Below, in pieces: positions 1-12,608 of a stretch of DNA of 64,000 nt (within the stretch, counting starts at the first letter, position 1; each line of letters starts with the position of its first letter). Position numbers and translations under genes: made by a program. The notes beneath the pieces were generated by a model. The model made no database searches. It was not told where the DNA came from and was given only the letters and a program-made list of their open reading frames with translations. The stretch is from Chiua virens (taxonomy: Eukaryota; Basidiomycota; Agaricomycetes; Boletales; Boletaceae), in assembly GCA_019787685.1 (NCBI GenBank), contig JAHNUO010000011.1, positions 1,364,001-1,428,000 on the forward strand, written 5' to 3'.

Positions 1-560
1 CCGCCGATGCGAGTGACACGCTGACACCTGCGTGAGTGAGTGTAGCACGAGATCCCCAGTCGAGAAGCTCGGCAAGAATATGCTATTTGAGCGTCCATGC
101 GCATAGCAGCTGCCATCCAGCCCCAATATCGAATGTGCCATCACCAGTGCCCCGCTAAACGTCTGTGCGTTGGAATGTATCCCCATTCGAAGCTCGGAAA
201 GTCCATGGTGTTTGAGCAGTCCGTGAGCACAGCAACCAGGCCGTGAAGTGATGAGACCCATTGCCGTGCCATCCAGCTCCAATATTGAAAGTCTCTTTGG
301 AGATTGTAATTGGACCATACTCGTTGTAGAGGCAGAACTCGTGATCTAGGGAATACATCAGGGTCCTCGAATGGTTGTTCTGGCGTAAGCCTCACCTTAA
401 GGCTGATGTTACCGGCAAGCACCTTGTTTCCACCCATCGATCGGTACAAGCGTCGCGAGCCTGAGGGTCACGATATACATTGTTTTTGCCTCTGAATTCG
501 GAAAAAGAGACCATTTGGTATTCATATCGGACCGTCCAGCCTTCGGGGCGATGTGGGTGT
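1..560 (-). CDS. Unrecognised gene fragment, possibly cut by the left edge
   Basis: On the minus strand an open frame ending in ...LVPIDGWKQ (about 500-425) can be joined over a GTGCTT...CCCTAG intron to HEFCLYNEYGPITISKETF followed by NIGAGWHGNG (about 355-250). The join is in frame and reads like protein, but I do not recognise the family. At DNA level the block encoding NIGAGWHG (about 200-300) is imperfectly repeated at about 75-140 (FDIGAGW...), which suggests a short tandem duplication. Both start and end are uncertain. It could be chance coding. Confidence 0.25.
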
Positions 561-2618
561 GAACTTGCCAGTGTAGGAATCAAGGGTGGTGGATTGTATG
601 ATGACGTCTGTCAATTACGCTTTCAACGGACGCGTTTTGAGTGTGAAGTATAGTACTCGACGGCGAGTTCGTGCAAGGCATCTTTTCAGCTAAACGAGTC
701 AGCCTTCGGGGCGCCGTAGAGAATGCAAACACACCTGCGAATGAACTCGTCTGATTCTGCAGGACCCAGAACAGCTCTCAAATTGTCTTTTTAAAAACGG
801 ACAGTCGGGCATCCAGAGGGATCACTAGTGGATCACATGGTTAAAGACGGACGCAACATCTTCCCTATGGTATATAAGACTGATGGTCGACTCTTGTGCT
901 TTGCAATCTACGCGCTGAGTTCCGAGTCCCGTTTGCTTCTTCCTCGACGCGTTGCGTTCATCGTCTGCGTCCGGCCGAACTTGAAAGAGCGAGACACGCG
1001 ATACCGCAAAAAAAAAAATGGCGCTTCGTTTATTGGCAATCATGCACAAGAGAACGAACACCCAGGTCCCATATCGTCTGGAATCTGGATACTAGTAGAG
1101 CGGGAGGGAGCAGGGAGTGTGCCGATGAATTTGGGCGGCGGGTTGACTAATAGTAATACGTCGTAAGCATAATAGTACTTGTGCCAACTTTACGAACACG
1201 ACTACGCTTGTAACCACCATGCATACACCCGGTCCATGCTGTTCAAACCGAAGCTGGGTTTGATTCAAAAAGGGGGAAGGAAAAGTTAGCACATAGGCAC
1301 CCATTCAAGATTTACTTCCGCTGTCAACGCATCGAAACTGACTACCGCAAGCTTGTCAAGTACGCACCAGATCCATTTTTCTGTTCTTTTATAGAGGCGC
1401 TTTTCCTGCGCCGTATCTGACAGGGACCTCGTCCAGTGCTATTTTCCTGATTCCCGGTGCGCGACTCTCGAAGCCGTCCTTCGTAGTTGGTGATATAAAG
1501 TCAGAGGCGCCACAGGCGTTGATGTTCGTGTCTCCATCGTTTCCATTTTGGAAATGTACGCTTGATGTACCCCTCAGAAACGCGGAATTGGGGACGCATG
1601 CACTGGGTTTGACACCTATGTACATACATTGCGGTGTTCACTTGGGAAGAATACTCGAAAGAACAAGATGAAGTTGGAATTGGTGAGCCAAGCTGGTCAT
1701 CTCATTGCATTCTCGTCCATCTTACGTGGCTTGAATTTGAGTTGTTCAAGCCGAGAACATGCTCCACATGGTGTGCATATCCCTTGATAGGATTTCTCCA
1801 TGGTAATGCAGCGACAGTGGAACATGACCTCTATGGAAATGACTGAATATGTCTTGGTCGTCCGCCAGCACCCGGAACCATGATTCAAAGACACGTATGT
1901 AGCAGGTTTGAGGGGTCATAGTTATCTCTGACGCCTCATATCCTACTACATACGTGTGCATCTTCTGAAAGCATGGTCACAAGTTCATCAACACCAAGCC
2001 TACATTCAGTGAGTTATTTTATCCTCGCGAATTTAGCAACCTAGCGCGACCAAAGAACTTTTGCATAGACCCAAGAGTACCTTTGTGGTCAGGGGTTATT
2101 TACCCCTTTACGGATGATAATGTAAGCTTTTACAAGGCTCGATTGTCTTGGAGGAGTAGCGAGACATACAGTCGCAGCTTGGACTTCTCCACATCTGTCG
2201 CAAAATGTTGACCTTCACAATCATGAAGACAACCCTACGTTTCAACAATCACGAACGAAGGATTTTTGTCATGAGCCACTCCACTCACAAGATTACCGTA
2301 CTGGGTAAGTGTCCAAAATATGTTGACAGGCAATCAAGGATTCTTGCTAGCCGAGTGCGCTTTGGCCATTCGACGTGATTGCTGTCGAAAATAGCCTTAC
2401 AAGGTATTTTCCTTGTGGCTGTGAAAAGTGTTCGAACGCAATCATGGTCCACAATATGTGGTCTCAAAGCACTATAAATGATCGCGTGCCAGGATGGGTT
2501 CGCTCATCCTCAGTGACTACTCTCCACTCGGTGGCGCACAATCTACCCCTTCCCTTCGTATCCCCTCATCTCCCTATCTATCCCCCTCATCTCCCTCCTC
2601 CCCTCGACATCCGACGTC
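561..2618. other. Intergenic, no supported gene
   Basis: Only short overlapping open frames on both strands are present, without recognisable motifs or consistent splice joins. The last about 120 bases before the zinc-finger start are pyrimidine-rich (CCCCTTCCC, CTCCCTCCTCCCCTC), the usual look of a fungal core promoter and 5' leader. Confidence 0.5.
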
Positions 2619-3799
2619 ATGGCTCCTAACACGGTATGTCCTCGATCAGTATAGCTTCTGGGTGTCGTTCATCTATCTTATGCAGACCACGTATCGCTGC
2701 GACGAATGCGGGAAAGATATAAACCGCAAGTGTGATCTAGATCGTCATATGAAATTACACGCGACGAATATAGAAGACCTGTACGTTCTCCGATATATCC
2801 TCATCATGACACGATGGTAATCAAATTCAACAGAAAGATTCCCTGCCCCTACCCAGACTGTAATTACAAGACGCTGCAATGTTCTAATCTGAAGACACAC
2901 ATGTACACACAGTGAGTACGACGACACCATATGACGACACTATATGAAGCTGCACACATGATGCTGACGCGTTTGATAGTACTAGGGAGCGCCCGTTGAA
3001 ATGTCCTGACGAAGGGTGTGGTTACGATACCCGTGACCCAGGTGCTCTCACCAAGCACCGCCAGAAAAAGCACGGATACGTTCCGAAAGAAAACACCCGG
3101 AAGTCGTCAACGGGCGCAACCAGGACGACGCAACAACAAACCAGGTTCACACCCTATAATACTTCGTTGCGTCCCTCGCGCAGCACGATCACCCCTGAAG
3201 TTCCACCCCAACTCCCACCGGACGATGCGTGTCTGGCATCGTCAGATGTGGGTGCCGGCGAGCGGACACAGGCGTTGAAAAACAACACGCTTGCCTTCGA
3301 GACAGATCTCGCTCTGAAGTTTGCGCGAGCCAATGGTTCGAACTTGGAGACCAACGTAGACGCACCAGGCCCATCGCCATCCTCGTCGTTACCACTCACG
3401 GAACCAGAAGTACCGACGGCGGAAGATACGTCCCTCTTCGAGTGGCAGGATCTCTTTACCTTCGACCAGTTCGACGAGCTGGTCCATGAACCAGCCCACC
3501 AATCAGATGAAGAACTGGAATATTTCCTGGCCAATTACGACGAATATATGGTCAAGGCATTGTCTGCCCACGGTGCCACGGAACCCGAACCTTTCATGCC
3601 CAGGGTCTTTCAACCAACCCGCCAGTCACATGATGAATTAGGTCGTTTCCTGGCTAATTACGACGAGTATATTGCCAATGCTTCATCATCATCGACGCAC
3701 AATGCCATTTCCACTCCCAACCCTGCTACGGCTTTCTCGACTAACACGATCAACGACGCGAGCGCTTTCCACGAGATGGAGAACCTCTTTACGTTCTAA
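2619..3799 (+). CDS. C2H2 zinc-finger protein, probable transcription factor
   Basis: Four exons (2619-2633, 2686-2780, 2834-2911, 2980-3799) join in frame to a 335-residue protein. The first 100 residues carry three C2H2 fingers: CDECGKDI...HMKLH, a CPYPDCNYK...H finger, and CPDEGCGYDTRD...HRQKKH. The second finger ends across the last intron (CA|T = His). The remaining 230 residues lack a known domain and are rich in Ser, Pro and acidic residues. They contain two copies of an acidic/aromatic motif (EELEYFLANYDEYM and DELGRFLANYDEYI) and end in ENLFTF, echoing an earlier DLFTFDQFDEL. Such acidic-aromatic stretches are typical of activation domains, so a nuclear DNA-binding regulator is the inference. 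The start is chosen because it is the only ATG that splices into the first finger. Confidence 0.85.
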
Positions 3800-6598
3800 C
3801 GACCAGCATTCTCTGCGGCATCTTCATTCTCACTAGCATTTTAATGGAACTGGGACATTGTATCATATACACGCATAGCATAACTTTCATCTTTCCATTG
3901 CATTTCTGTCAACATCACAGTTGGGTGTCATTTATTCATTGTCCATGACACCCTCCACGCATACCTTGTATTTTTTGGATCCCATTTCTACCCGCATCCC
4001 ATGCGATATTTCGGATACATGTTGTATTCATATTATCTACTACAGCATCACATTCAAGACACCATTGTTACCTAGATGGTACAAATCGGATCTAGCATCA
4101 CACAGTTTTCTTGTGGGATGAATTCTAGTGTTTAATTCAAATCAGGGAATGTTTGATGTTAGTTGGACAATGTCTCCTCTCTAGCCGAGTTCGCATAAAT
4201 TAGTGCTTGTACAGGTTCTAAATACAAGTAAATTCAGGTTCCAATCGAACAGCCCATTGGAGAGAGACAGGCTAACCTATACCTCTTCGTCGTTGCCGTT
4301 GGAATCATTTCCGGTGATCATTCGGCTGAACGTGCGTACAGTGCGGGTACAAATCAAATCCGGCTGGAACCAAACAAACGTTACACGTAGTAGATGGAAG
4401 AATCTACATAAATGCATGCCTTCGACAGATCAGCGTTCAGCACCAGATATAAGCGGAATATATTTTTTGACCAAGGAGCGAGGGAGATTCATCTTCGTGG
4501 ACAGTGATGCTGGCCATCGACAAAGCCGTTCCCTCGACGATCATCATACGTTGATATGCCATGAAAAACTCATAGTACCCGTATCAAGTGCGGGGTAAGA
4601 CACAAGGGACGTTGATCATATGTACCACGGCTTGATTTCATCGTTTTCATGTTTGCTCAGAATTGGAAGCAACATCGTTGCGGTGGTCGTAGCAATTCCG
4701 ATGTGGCATTGTATGCGCAGATCAAAACGTACTCTAGGTCAACGTTAGCTGGGACCTTCGTTCCAGTCTGAAATTTTACCTTCAGCGACGCCGGTCCACG
4801 AAGAACGAACACTGTCAACCTGCCGCCCGTGAGTTATCCTCGAGGCGATCACGACGGAACGCTAGCTTAAACTTGAAGATGCGATGCGCGTGATTGGGAT
4901 TGAAAGACCCTGTAGAGCAATCCCCCTGTCTTGTTGAAACTCTTTGAAAGCCGGCCACATTCACCGGTAGCGTGAGTTATCGCCACGCGGTGCTCACATA
5001 GTAGGCACCAATGAACGCCGCTGTTGGTCGCATGTTGTGTAGCTCCCTGCGCCTATTTACCGGTGACGAGATTCAGAAAAAAGGAAGCCGTAAAAAATGA
5101 CGCGCATAAGTCTCACCCCGTTGTCATTAAGGTAAAATCACAACCCGTCGACAAACCCATGAGGTTCGATGACTGGGGATTTGTTCACAAGGACCCGCTG
5201 AGGTTTTAGTTCAATGCATAGAGATGGGAGAAACCGAAGTGGTCATGTCGAGAGCATCAGTAGATGCCCAAGAGGGTGCAGACGAGGACAGTGAAAGGAG
5301 ATGCGAATGGCGCGGATCCAAGCCAAAAGGTGGCTAATAGCGTAGGCTCCGAGCTGATGAGCACCGGCACAGAGCCGCTGAGCAGGAGGGAAGAATAGAG
5401 CGGTGACTCAGAATACTTATTGTTATAGAGCTTCATCTCGAACAGATCTTTATTCGATCAATATAAACTTGATATCACAGACGATTACCGAATACTGGAC
5501 CCACTGTACGACGAGCCGTTTAGCGCCGAGTTCTTATCCATCCCCTCGTTGTTGGTAGAATGTCAACCCAACATATAGATATTTTCGAAGCAGGTGTTAA
5601 GTTCTGTCTATGTATTAGTCACAAGACGCAATCTTCACACTTCTGCTTACCTAGCTTTTCCGCTTCGGTGCTCTCTCGTATGCATTCACGTCCGAGTCCG
5701 ACTGGTGTAACTCGTGTACGGTCTCGCCTTGTCCTTCTTGACGTGCGGCATGGTGTCTGCATCCATGCGCATGGCGATAGCGAGTTGCCGGACGACCCCG
5801 GTCACTGTCACGGTTTCGTCCCGTCGAATCTGAGTCTGAGGACGCAGAGTCGGACTCGGACGACGATTCATCGAACTGGCGTGGTTTGTGGTATATACAA
5901 CAAACTATCCAACACAACGTGCAGATCAGTGGCTATTGGCTCACGGGCATGGATGGAAAGACTTACTTTTGGACTTCTTCTTGCCACATCCTTCGTTATC
6001 AACCACGCCAGGAATCCCAAGCGACACGCTGGCGCGTACGCCGCTGGGCACCACGGAGCTTGAGTACGCCCACCGCTGTGTTGTGTTCTCCTGTGGAGGG
6101 TCCGGCATCGTCCGATGCCGTGCTGTCTTCTGAGCATGGTTGTGCATCTAGAAGAGTGATTGTACGGGATCCGTCAGTGGGCGCTGACGTCCGCGGTCTC
6201 CATTGTGTGGCAGTAGTCCATCAGAGCTGGCCGTTGACGTTGAGTTACATGTACAGCAGGAGATTTGGGACTTAACTAAATATCTATATTAGTCAGCATG
6301 ATATCTAACCTTAACATCGCACAGGTTGTCGGCTTCGCGTCAGTTCGAGGAACGTTCGAGTGGAATCTATGTATTTGGTTGGCATTACTGTAGGGATAGC
6401 GGAATCCATTTTTAATGTTACAAAGGCAGGAAATGCATGCTGGTAGAGAGTACAAAGGTGATGTCCGACCCGAAAATAATGCAAATTAAGGGATAATGCA
6501 ATCAACGATCGACGTTGGATGAAAAGAAATCAGGACCGGAGAAACTCGGTAGAAAGACAAAAGTGTGCACCCCGGTGACCAAAGAACCAAAGGGAAAT
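3800..6598. other. Intergenic, no supported gene
   Basis: Contains scattered short open frames. A minus-strand stretch near 5651-5890 encodes a Ser/Asp run (ESSSESDSASSDSDST) next to a Lys-rich one near 5960. The obvious splice join between them (AAAA|GTAAGT to CGCCAG|) is out of phase and runs into a stop, so I do not call a gene. Nothing else stands out. Confidence 0.4.
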
Positions 6599-7573
6599 TT
6601 ATCCATAAACAATTCTGTTGGCATGACACGTTAGTTCGGGCTAAATACATCAAGAAAACTGGAAACACGCACCCTCTGGCGGTCGTTGATATTGGTTTGA
6701 AGTCCGTTCGCCCGGATTCGACGAAGTGACGAAGGACTTCTGACCAGTCGTCCCTCGAGTCCCAGGTGATCTTGCTGGGAGGGTCGACCTCCACGGGCAT
6801 CACCTGGCTGATACCAGCACACTGGACCAAGATAACGAGTGTGCCAATACCGCCACTTCGGCGACATCGCTCCTCTCTCCGATCGATATCAGCAGCCACG
6901 AGTGGGTCGTGGCTAGTTACGTATGACCTTGGCACGATGTGCGTTCCGACCACCGAAAATCTGGAGAGATCCGAACGTGTGAGGAAAAGAAATGCGGAAA
7001 ACACGAGGCCGGGAACTAGACTACGTACCGGTGGAGCGACTCAGCATGCGAATTATAATTGAGCTCAATGAGAAGGGCGTTTTGCCGGATGTTGACAGGA
7101 AGGCGTTTCAACTGAAGCGCTTGGAATCCTGCCCATCCGAGCAAAGAGGAGTGCGTAGAGGTGAATTTACGCAGATGTTTGACCAAGTTTTCGTCAGGGT
7201 ATTGGGTGCTCAAGGCGTGTTGCTTTGCCCCTGAAACTTGCGCAACGGTATGTTGGCAGATCGTCTTGTGAGAATGCCAGTGCGACTTCTGACACTCGGG
7301 AGTCTAAGGGAGATAACGTAAATACTAGTGTACAGTTTTGCGGCGCATCATGATCAACTTACACAGTACTGAGTGGTCATCTGTGGAAAGCGCAGTCAGA
7401 TATGGATGGCATGCGATCATATCGCACAGGAGACTCACACAGCCACCACAATAGCGGAATTTCTGTATCGATGGGTTCTCGATTGCACCACAGGCATCGC
7501 AGATGCGGTGCCCACGTTGCTTCGAAGGGGTGTGGGTGGGAGGAGAGTAATAGTTAGCTGCAGCAGGTGCCAT
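6599..7573 (-). CDS. MYND zinc-finger protein
   Basis: Five exons on the minus strand (7439-7573, 7363-7380, 7029-7303, 6673-6960, 6599-6614) sum to 732 nt, a 243-residue protein. Residues about 30-75 form a MYND finger: CDACGAIENPS..., FRYCGGC, then the 18-nt exon MTTQYC, then TPECQKSHWHSHKTIC. All Cys/His ligands are present. The rest (HLRKFTSTHSSLLGWAGFQ, LLIELNYNSH, GTHIVPRSYV, QVMPVEVDPPSKITW) belongs to a conserved basidiomycete MYND family of unknown role. MYND fingers usually mediate protein-protein contact. The last exon encodes only IVYG and the stop. The ATG at 7573 is the first in frame. Confidence 0.85.
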
Positions 7574-9400
7574 TTGATCAGATAAGGGCTGCGAAAGGCT
7601 CAAGGAGATTTTTGTCGAACCTCTGGCATTTTTTGGAGCATTTTATAGCTGGAGGGGGAGATCGCTGTACCCATCTTGGGCGATCCGTCAAGAAGCACGA
7701 GTGACCACGGGTGGAGAACAAAAAAGTGATCCAAAAGCTTTTTGTTTCGACGGACGCTGAAGTGGTTCTTTTGTGTTCGTAGTGAGGGACTACATTACAG
7801 AAGTCACAGACAAACGGATACGCGACTTCTTCAAAGTGGAACACAATAACGACGTGAAAAATGGGCAAGATACAATTAGACGAAAAAGGAAATGTAGCGG
7901 GGGAGGACACTTTCTCCGGTCCCACGGCGAACACTGCCGGCACACTCTAATTGTTCGCCAATTGTCGTTCAGCCAGTCCCTTTCTCATCATACCTATGAT
8001 ACCGGATCTATGTCCAGATGGCTGTCCTGTGGATCTTTTACGCCCTCCAAATCAAGAAACCTCAAAGAAATGTTCGGATCTGTCGAGTTGGCATATTTCC
8101 AACTTGTGGTTCATTTATCGTTCCATCTCTCCGAAGTCGTGGCGTGTGTTATTGTTAGCCAGCGGTGCGTGTTGAACCTTATCCACGTCATCCCCCACTC
8201 TTCCCCCGCCTCACTTCCACCTCAGTCACTTCTCATCTCAGCGATGGTTGACACTTCAATGAAGCGTACGAGGACAGAAAGATCCAATGTAAACTCATAA
8301 TTCGACCTCCTTCATATCTCTTCGCGTTTCGAATGGGGATTCAGACGTACAACGCCAGTCAAGGGATCGACCTACAAGCATCAATGAAAACCAAGGGATC
8401 ACTACTTCTTACGATAATGTGCCAATCTCAACGTTATTCTCATCTGTGGGACCGTCCTTCCCGATCGACTTCCCAAAGCAAGCCATCTCTGGTGATGTAG
8501 GAATGACCCGACATATTAACGCGATCGACGTCGAAGCGCGGGACTCTCGAGACGTCAAATTGAGTTGATCCCCGTCGAATCCGGTTCACAGCGAAGAGCC
8601 ACGCGTTCGAATCTCGTTGGCTGTGCCATCGGGGTTTTGCCTAATTGTTTTGCGACAGGAGAGCCGGCCATATATGTTTACTTCGACCCGTGAGTTGTGC
8701 TTATAGATGCTTGTCAAGTTTCCTTACTCGACACCTCTTTTTGTGGTATGTAGCATGGTATCCCGCCGGCGGTTCTGCAATCAGAATGGATGTCGCGTGG
8801 AGGCACAAGTCACTAGCCCCGATCCGATACACCATAACGGAAGATTTCGTCATCAGTGATTCCGTATACAGTAACAGAAGCGTGCCTTCGTGATGTAGGA
8901 TATGCACCCCTTGGTTGGACAGTATCGAAGATAAAGCAGATAAAGGCAGATGAAGTTGGGGAGCGCGATCGATTGGAAAGCTCGAATCGATAGTCAGTGT
9001 CGAAACATGAAGTCACACGCACTCAGAGGATGCTTTTGATTCAATTGACTAGAACACCTTCTGTTCTTACAAACTCCACTCCCTCGCCGAAGTTGTTCAG
9101 GCATCGCCGATAGTACGCGAATGCACCACGTCAACGCCTTTCCCCCATGAACTCATGGCAATTGTTCTATGTGTGCTTCACGTGCGATGGGTAGGTGTTT
9201 TCTGCATTGTAACCCGTACGAAAGTCCTTGACATATGTCTGAATATGTTACAGATTTCATGTATGGCGGCCCAGCGTACGTGTCGGCTATCGCTGCCCTC
9301 GATGATTGATTCTAGGTGGGCCGTCCGTTGCTTCAAAACCGGTTCCACATGACGGTGGATCTCAACGGTATTAGGTACGGTTGTTACCAGTTTGCATGGG
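7574..9400. other. Intergenic, no supported gene
   Basis: Upstream region of the MYND gene on the left and of the first carboxypeptidase on the right. A plus-strand frame at about 8340-8566 (...DRPTSINENQGITTSYDNVPIS...) is open for about 75 codons and looks coding-like. The only nearby ATG exon (8244-8290) does not join it in phase, so it stays unassigned. Nothing else is recognised. Confidence 0.4.
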
Positions 9401-12279
9401 ATACAAGACACGTTATAATCAACAACTCTGGTGATAAGCTGCGGGGCATATCCACACGTTTCGTCGCGTCTGTTAGAATTCCAGACTAATTTCTATCTAT
9501 AAACTGAAAGCCGGTGAGATGCCAAATGCACTGAAGTTTGGCACTTGTAGCTGAATTGGGATTCGATCTCATTGACAGGCGCACCAATAATAATATTATA
9601 AACGTTGTCCGCCTGCAACCCGTTTGAATTCCATGTTGATGATTCTACTGATAAAAGGACCAGGCGACACATGTCTTTGACACACACTCTCTACGCCCAT
9701 GGGGTCACCCGCAGCTCTCACTGTATTGGCGTCAGCTCTTTTCTCATCAATGTTCGCACGCGCTCAAGCGCAGATATTGGAACCAGGGAGTTCAACGCAA
9801 GGTGGCTGGCCCACATCGTATCTTGGAACGCCTGAAGGCGATTACAGTCCAAAATGGCAGAGCTGTGCGTCTGATGTACCTTCCCAACCTCATTCTCTTC
9901 CAATCCACGCTGATACTGTATCAATGCGTCGACAGACTTCCAGGTAACGGAAAGCCTTCCAAATGTGTCATGGCCGCTCGCCCGTAACTGGGCGGGAAAT
10001 CTTCCCGTTCACAGACCGGGTCATCCAAATAATACCCTCTTCTTTTGGGCCTTTGAATCTTCAAGTGGATCGTTTACTGAAAATAATCATGAGCCTTGGG
10101 GTATCTGGCTCAATGGAGGGTGAGTTTTGCGGATGCATATAAACTGTTACGCTAATAGTTCGATGCAGTCCTGGCGCATCTAGCCTCGTCGGGCTCTTTT
10201 TTGAGGTCCGTGTCGTTACACGTTTCACTAGCATGTTTCGCATTGCTCGACGTTTTGACTTGTGTGCTGTAGAATGGTCCAATTCGAATCCGAAGTGATT
10301 ATTCGGTTGTCGAAAACAAGTATTCATGGACCAATGTTGCCGACTATGTCTGGATAGACCAACCAGTGTACGCTTGTATCCCTGTCTTGCATCACGTCAC
10401 ATTCATTTGTTCGGTCCAGTGGAACTGGCTTTAGCACCGTTGACATCAATGGACACAGTGAGGACAAATCTCAATTACCATTTGACCCTCCTGCCAGTGA
10501 TTCTGATATGTCATTCAGTCGCTGATGAAGATCAGATGGGCGCCGATTTTGTGAGAATCAGCAACCTGTCAATTGGGTGCTCTACTAATCTGGAACAATA
10601 GATGGGGTTTCTCAAAAACTTCATCAAGGTGTTTCCGAATCTTGCTAAACGACCTTTGTACATCACCGGGGAGAGCTATGCTGGAGTCTTCATAGTAAGT
10701 CCTGTTCTTTATGGTTATAAAGTGATGCCCACTGCATGCCTACAGCCCTACATCGCGAAGGCTTACTTCGAGATGGACAAACCACCCGTTAAGCTCGCGG
10801 GCATTGGTATTGGGGATGGAACCATTGGATCTATTACAGCATCTATAGAACTGCCTGTGGTCAGTGTGCTAGAAACATACCCACAAATTATAGGGTACGA
10901 TATCGAGATCTTTGAGCGCTTCAAGGAACGGTGCGTACATGGTGTTCAAGGGTGGATATGTTTGGAATGCTCACTTTCCAGGTAGGAGTGCGCTCTGTGG
11001 GTATAATCTCACTCTGCAATATCCCCAACCAGGACATTTTCCGACCATAGGTCGCGCAGATGGGTGCGACCTTTATTCCGACATGATCGCATATGCATTC
11101 ACCTTCACTTTCCCTTGGTGTATGTTATTCCCTGCTCTACTTCCGTTCATCTCATAATTGGTGTTTAGCATCCGGTAAAGCGTTTGATTCCTACAATATT
11201 CCCGATGCATTGAGCCCGGAAGTGCCGATGGACGCAAGTGTCTTCTTGAACGGTTCGTATCCAAACAAAGATCGATACGTTCACATTATCGAATCGTCCC
11301 AGATAATCGAACGCGTGCCGCGATACATGCTCCAGGAGGCAAGCTTTGGCAGGAAGTGGCCACTTCAGTATTTGCAAGGACTGATCGGTTCAGTGAGCAA
11401 GTGTTTCTCGGCCATTACACCTGGGTGACATGACATGTTTGCAGCCAACGACTATGGGGACCCAAGTGAGCACCAGTCTTTTGTTAACTGAAGATGAGCT
11501 TACTTGCGACCAAAACGCTTTCTTAGGTGTCGAGTGAGTAGGTTTGTCATGAGCAGCCTGGGCGTACTTATTCACATACAACAGGCCCGTGGCATTCCTA
11601 ACTGATCTTGCCACCAATGCAACGGCTCATGGGGTATCGATCATCATATACTCTGGGAACGACGATTCGTTGGTTCCACACTTTGGTTCCCAGGGTTTGT
11701 TTCCTCTTTTTTCGTCAATGCTGCGCCTTAGAACTTACTGTGCATATGTATAGTCGCCATCCAAGTACGATACTATCGACTCTGTAACTTGCTTGCATCA
11801 CAATGTCTGACTTTTCGTGGCTAACACAGAATACGACATTCGGTGGGATCCAGGGTTTCACCCGTAAACCTGCCACGCCATGGTACAACGACGCGGGCAA
11901 GTTTGGTGGCATCGTTCATCAGGAACGTGGTTGGAAGTACGTCCTTGTTGATCAGGCAGGACATCTCTTGGGGTACAACAACCCCATCTCGGTGAGGGAG
12001 CATTCGCATTTATTCCCCTTTGCTGATGTCTCGATGTAGGCTCTGACGCTCGTCCGCGAATTCATCTTTGGGAGCAACCAAGCGGGACTGGTGACCAGCA
12101 CCAGTTCTGGACAGGTCACGGTCATTGGAGGGGAGGCGTCGAAACTTCGGGGCGAGATCATGACTGGACAAGCGGCCATCTATTACGGGCAAGCCACGAC
12201 GGCATCCAGTTATGTTTTCCCGTCGTCCACTGTCGAAGCCTGGAATGCATATATGGCCACTGCGATTCACCACATTTGA
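9400..12279 (+). repeat. Tandem duplication, copy 1 (carboxypeptidase unit)
   Basis: From about 9400 (ACAAGACACGTTA) to the stop at 12279 the sequence is closely similar to about 15153-18161. It covers roughly 300 bases of upstream sequence and all exons and introns, with offsets of about 5.7 kb. Many exons are near identical (for example 10602-10694 and 16316-16408). Confidence 0.85.
9699..12279 (+). CDS. Secreted serine carboxypeptidase, S10 family (copy 1)
   Basis: Seventeen exons (9699-9864, 9936-10119, 10169-10205, 10273-10367, 10420-10457, 10519-10550, 10602-10694, 10746-10930, 10986-11119, 11169-11252, 11303-11392, 11445-11465, 11527-11533, 11585-11694, 11754-11764, 11830-11991, 12040-12279) sum to 1689 nt, a 562-residue protein. 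The N-terminus is a signal peptide (MGSPAALTVLASALFSSMFA). Family motifs in order are WGIWLNGGPGASSLVG, WIDQPVGTGFS and ITGESYAG with the catalytic Ser, then YSGNDDSLVPH with the Asp and VDQAGHLLGYNNP with the His. It should release C-terminal residues from peptides outside the cell. Compared with copy 2 it lacks about 62 codons after GHFPT, in frame. One exon is only 7 nt and another 11 nt. Confidence 0.88.
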
Positions 12280-12608
12280 GAGAGCTTTCCTTGTTACTAC
12301 TTACAAGTAATTATTTCATAGTTCCCCTACGATTCTACGAATGAGCCTATTTGATTTGAGAGAATGATAAAAGTGAAAGTCTTCTTTCTGCTGTGACTGA
12401 GTACTTGAGCGGAGAGTGCTAGTGAACTCCGAGTCAGTGAACCTGTACAACGACATGGGCAGAAACAGTACGTCTTGATCTTGTCCACGAACTCTTTCTA
12501 CACCTTGATATACACTCAGAATCCCACAAGTCCGCCCTTCCACACAGACCTAGTGTGTTCCTATCGATATCACCCTCACGTCTTCTCAACCCACTTCCTT
12601 TCCCTCAG
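12280..12608 (+). promoter_or_regulatory. Short gap between carboxypeptidase stop and GTPase coding sequence
   Basis: About 330 bases must hold the carboxypeptidase 3' end and the promoter, leader and N-terminus of the next gene. Three ATGs (near 12339, 12363, 12455) open only very short frames. A candidate mini-exon AATCCCACAA ending in GT at 12538 would join in phase to the next exon (NPT-K-LKKDPG), matching the usual NP.WK..KKDPG of the family, but I find no start for it. Confidence 0.35.

Noticed and set aside
5651..6147. Two-exon Ser/Asp-rich protein on the minus strand
   Set aside because: The best donor and acceptor are out of phase and lead to an immediate stop.
11803..11829. ATG at 11803 (MSDFSWLTQ) as a gene start
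   Set aside because: It lies in an intron of the carboxypeptidase gene; the real exon starts at 11830.
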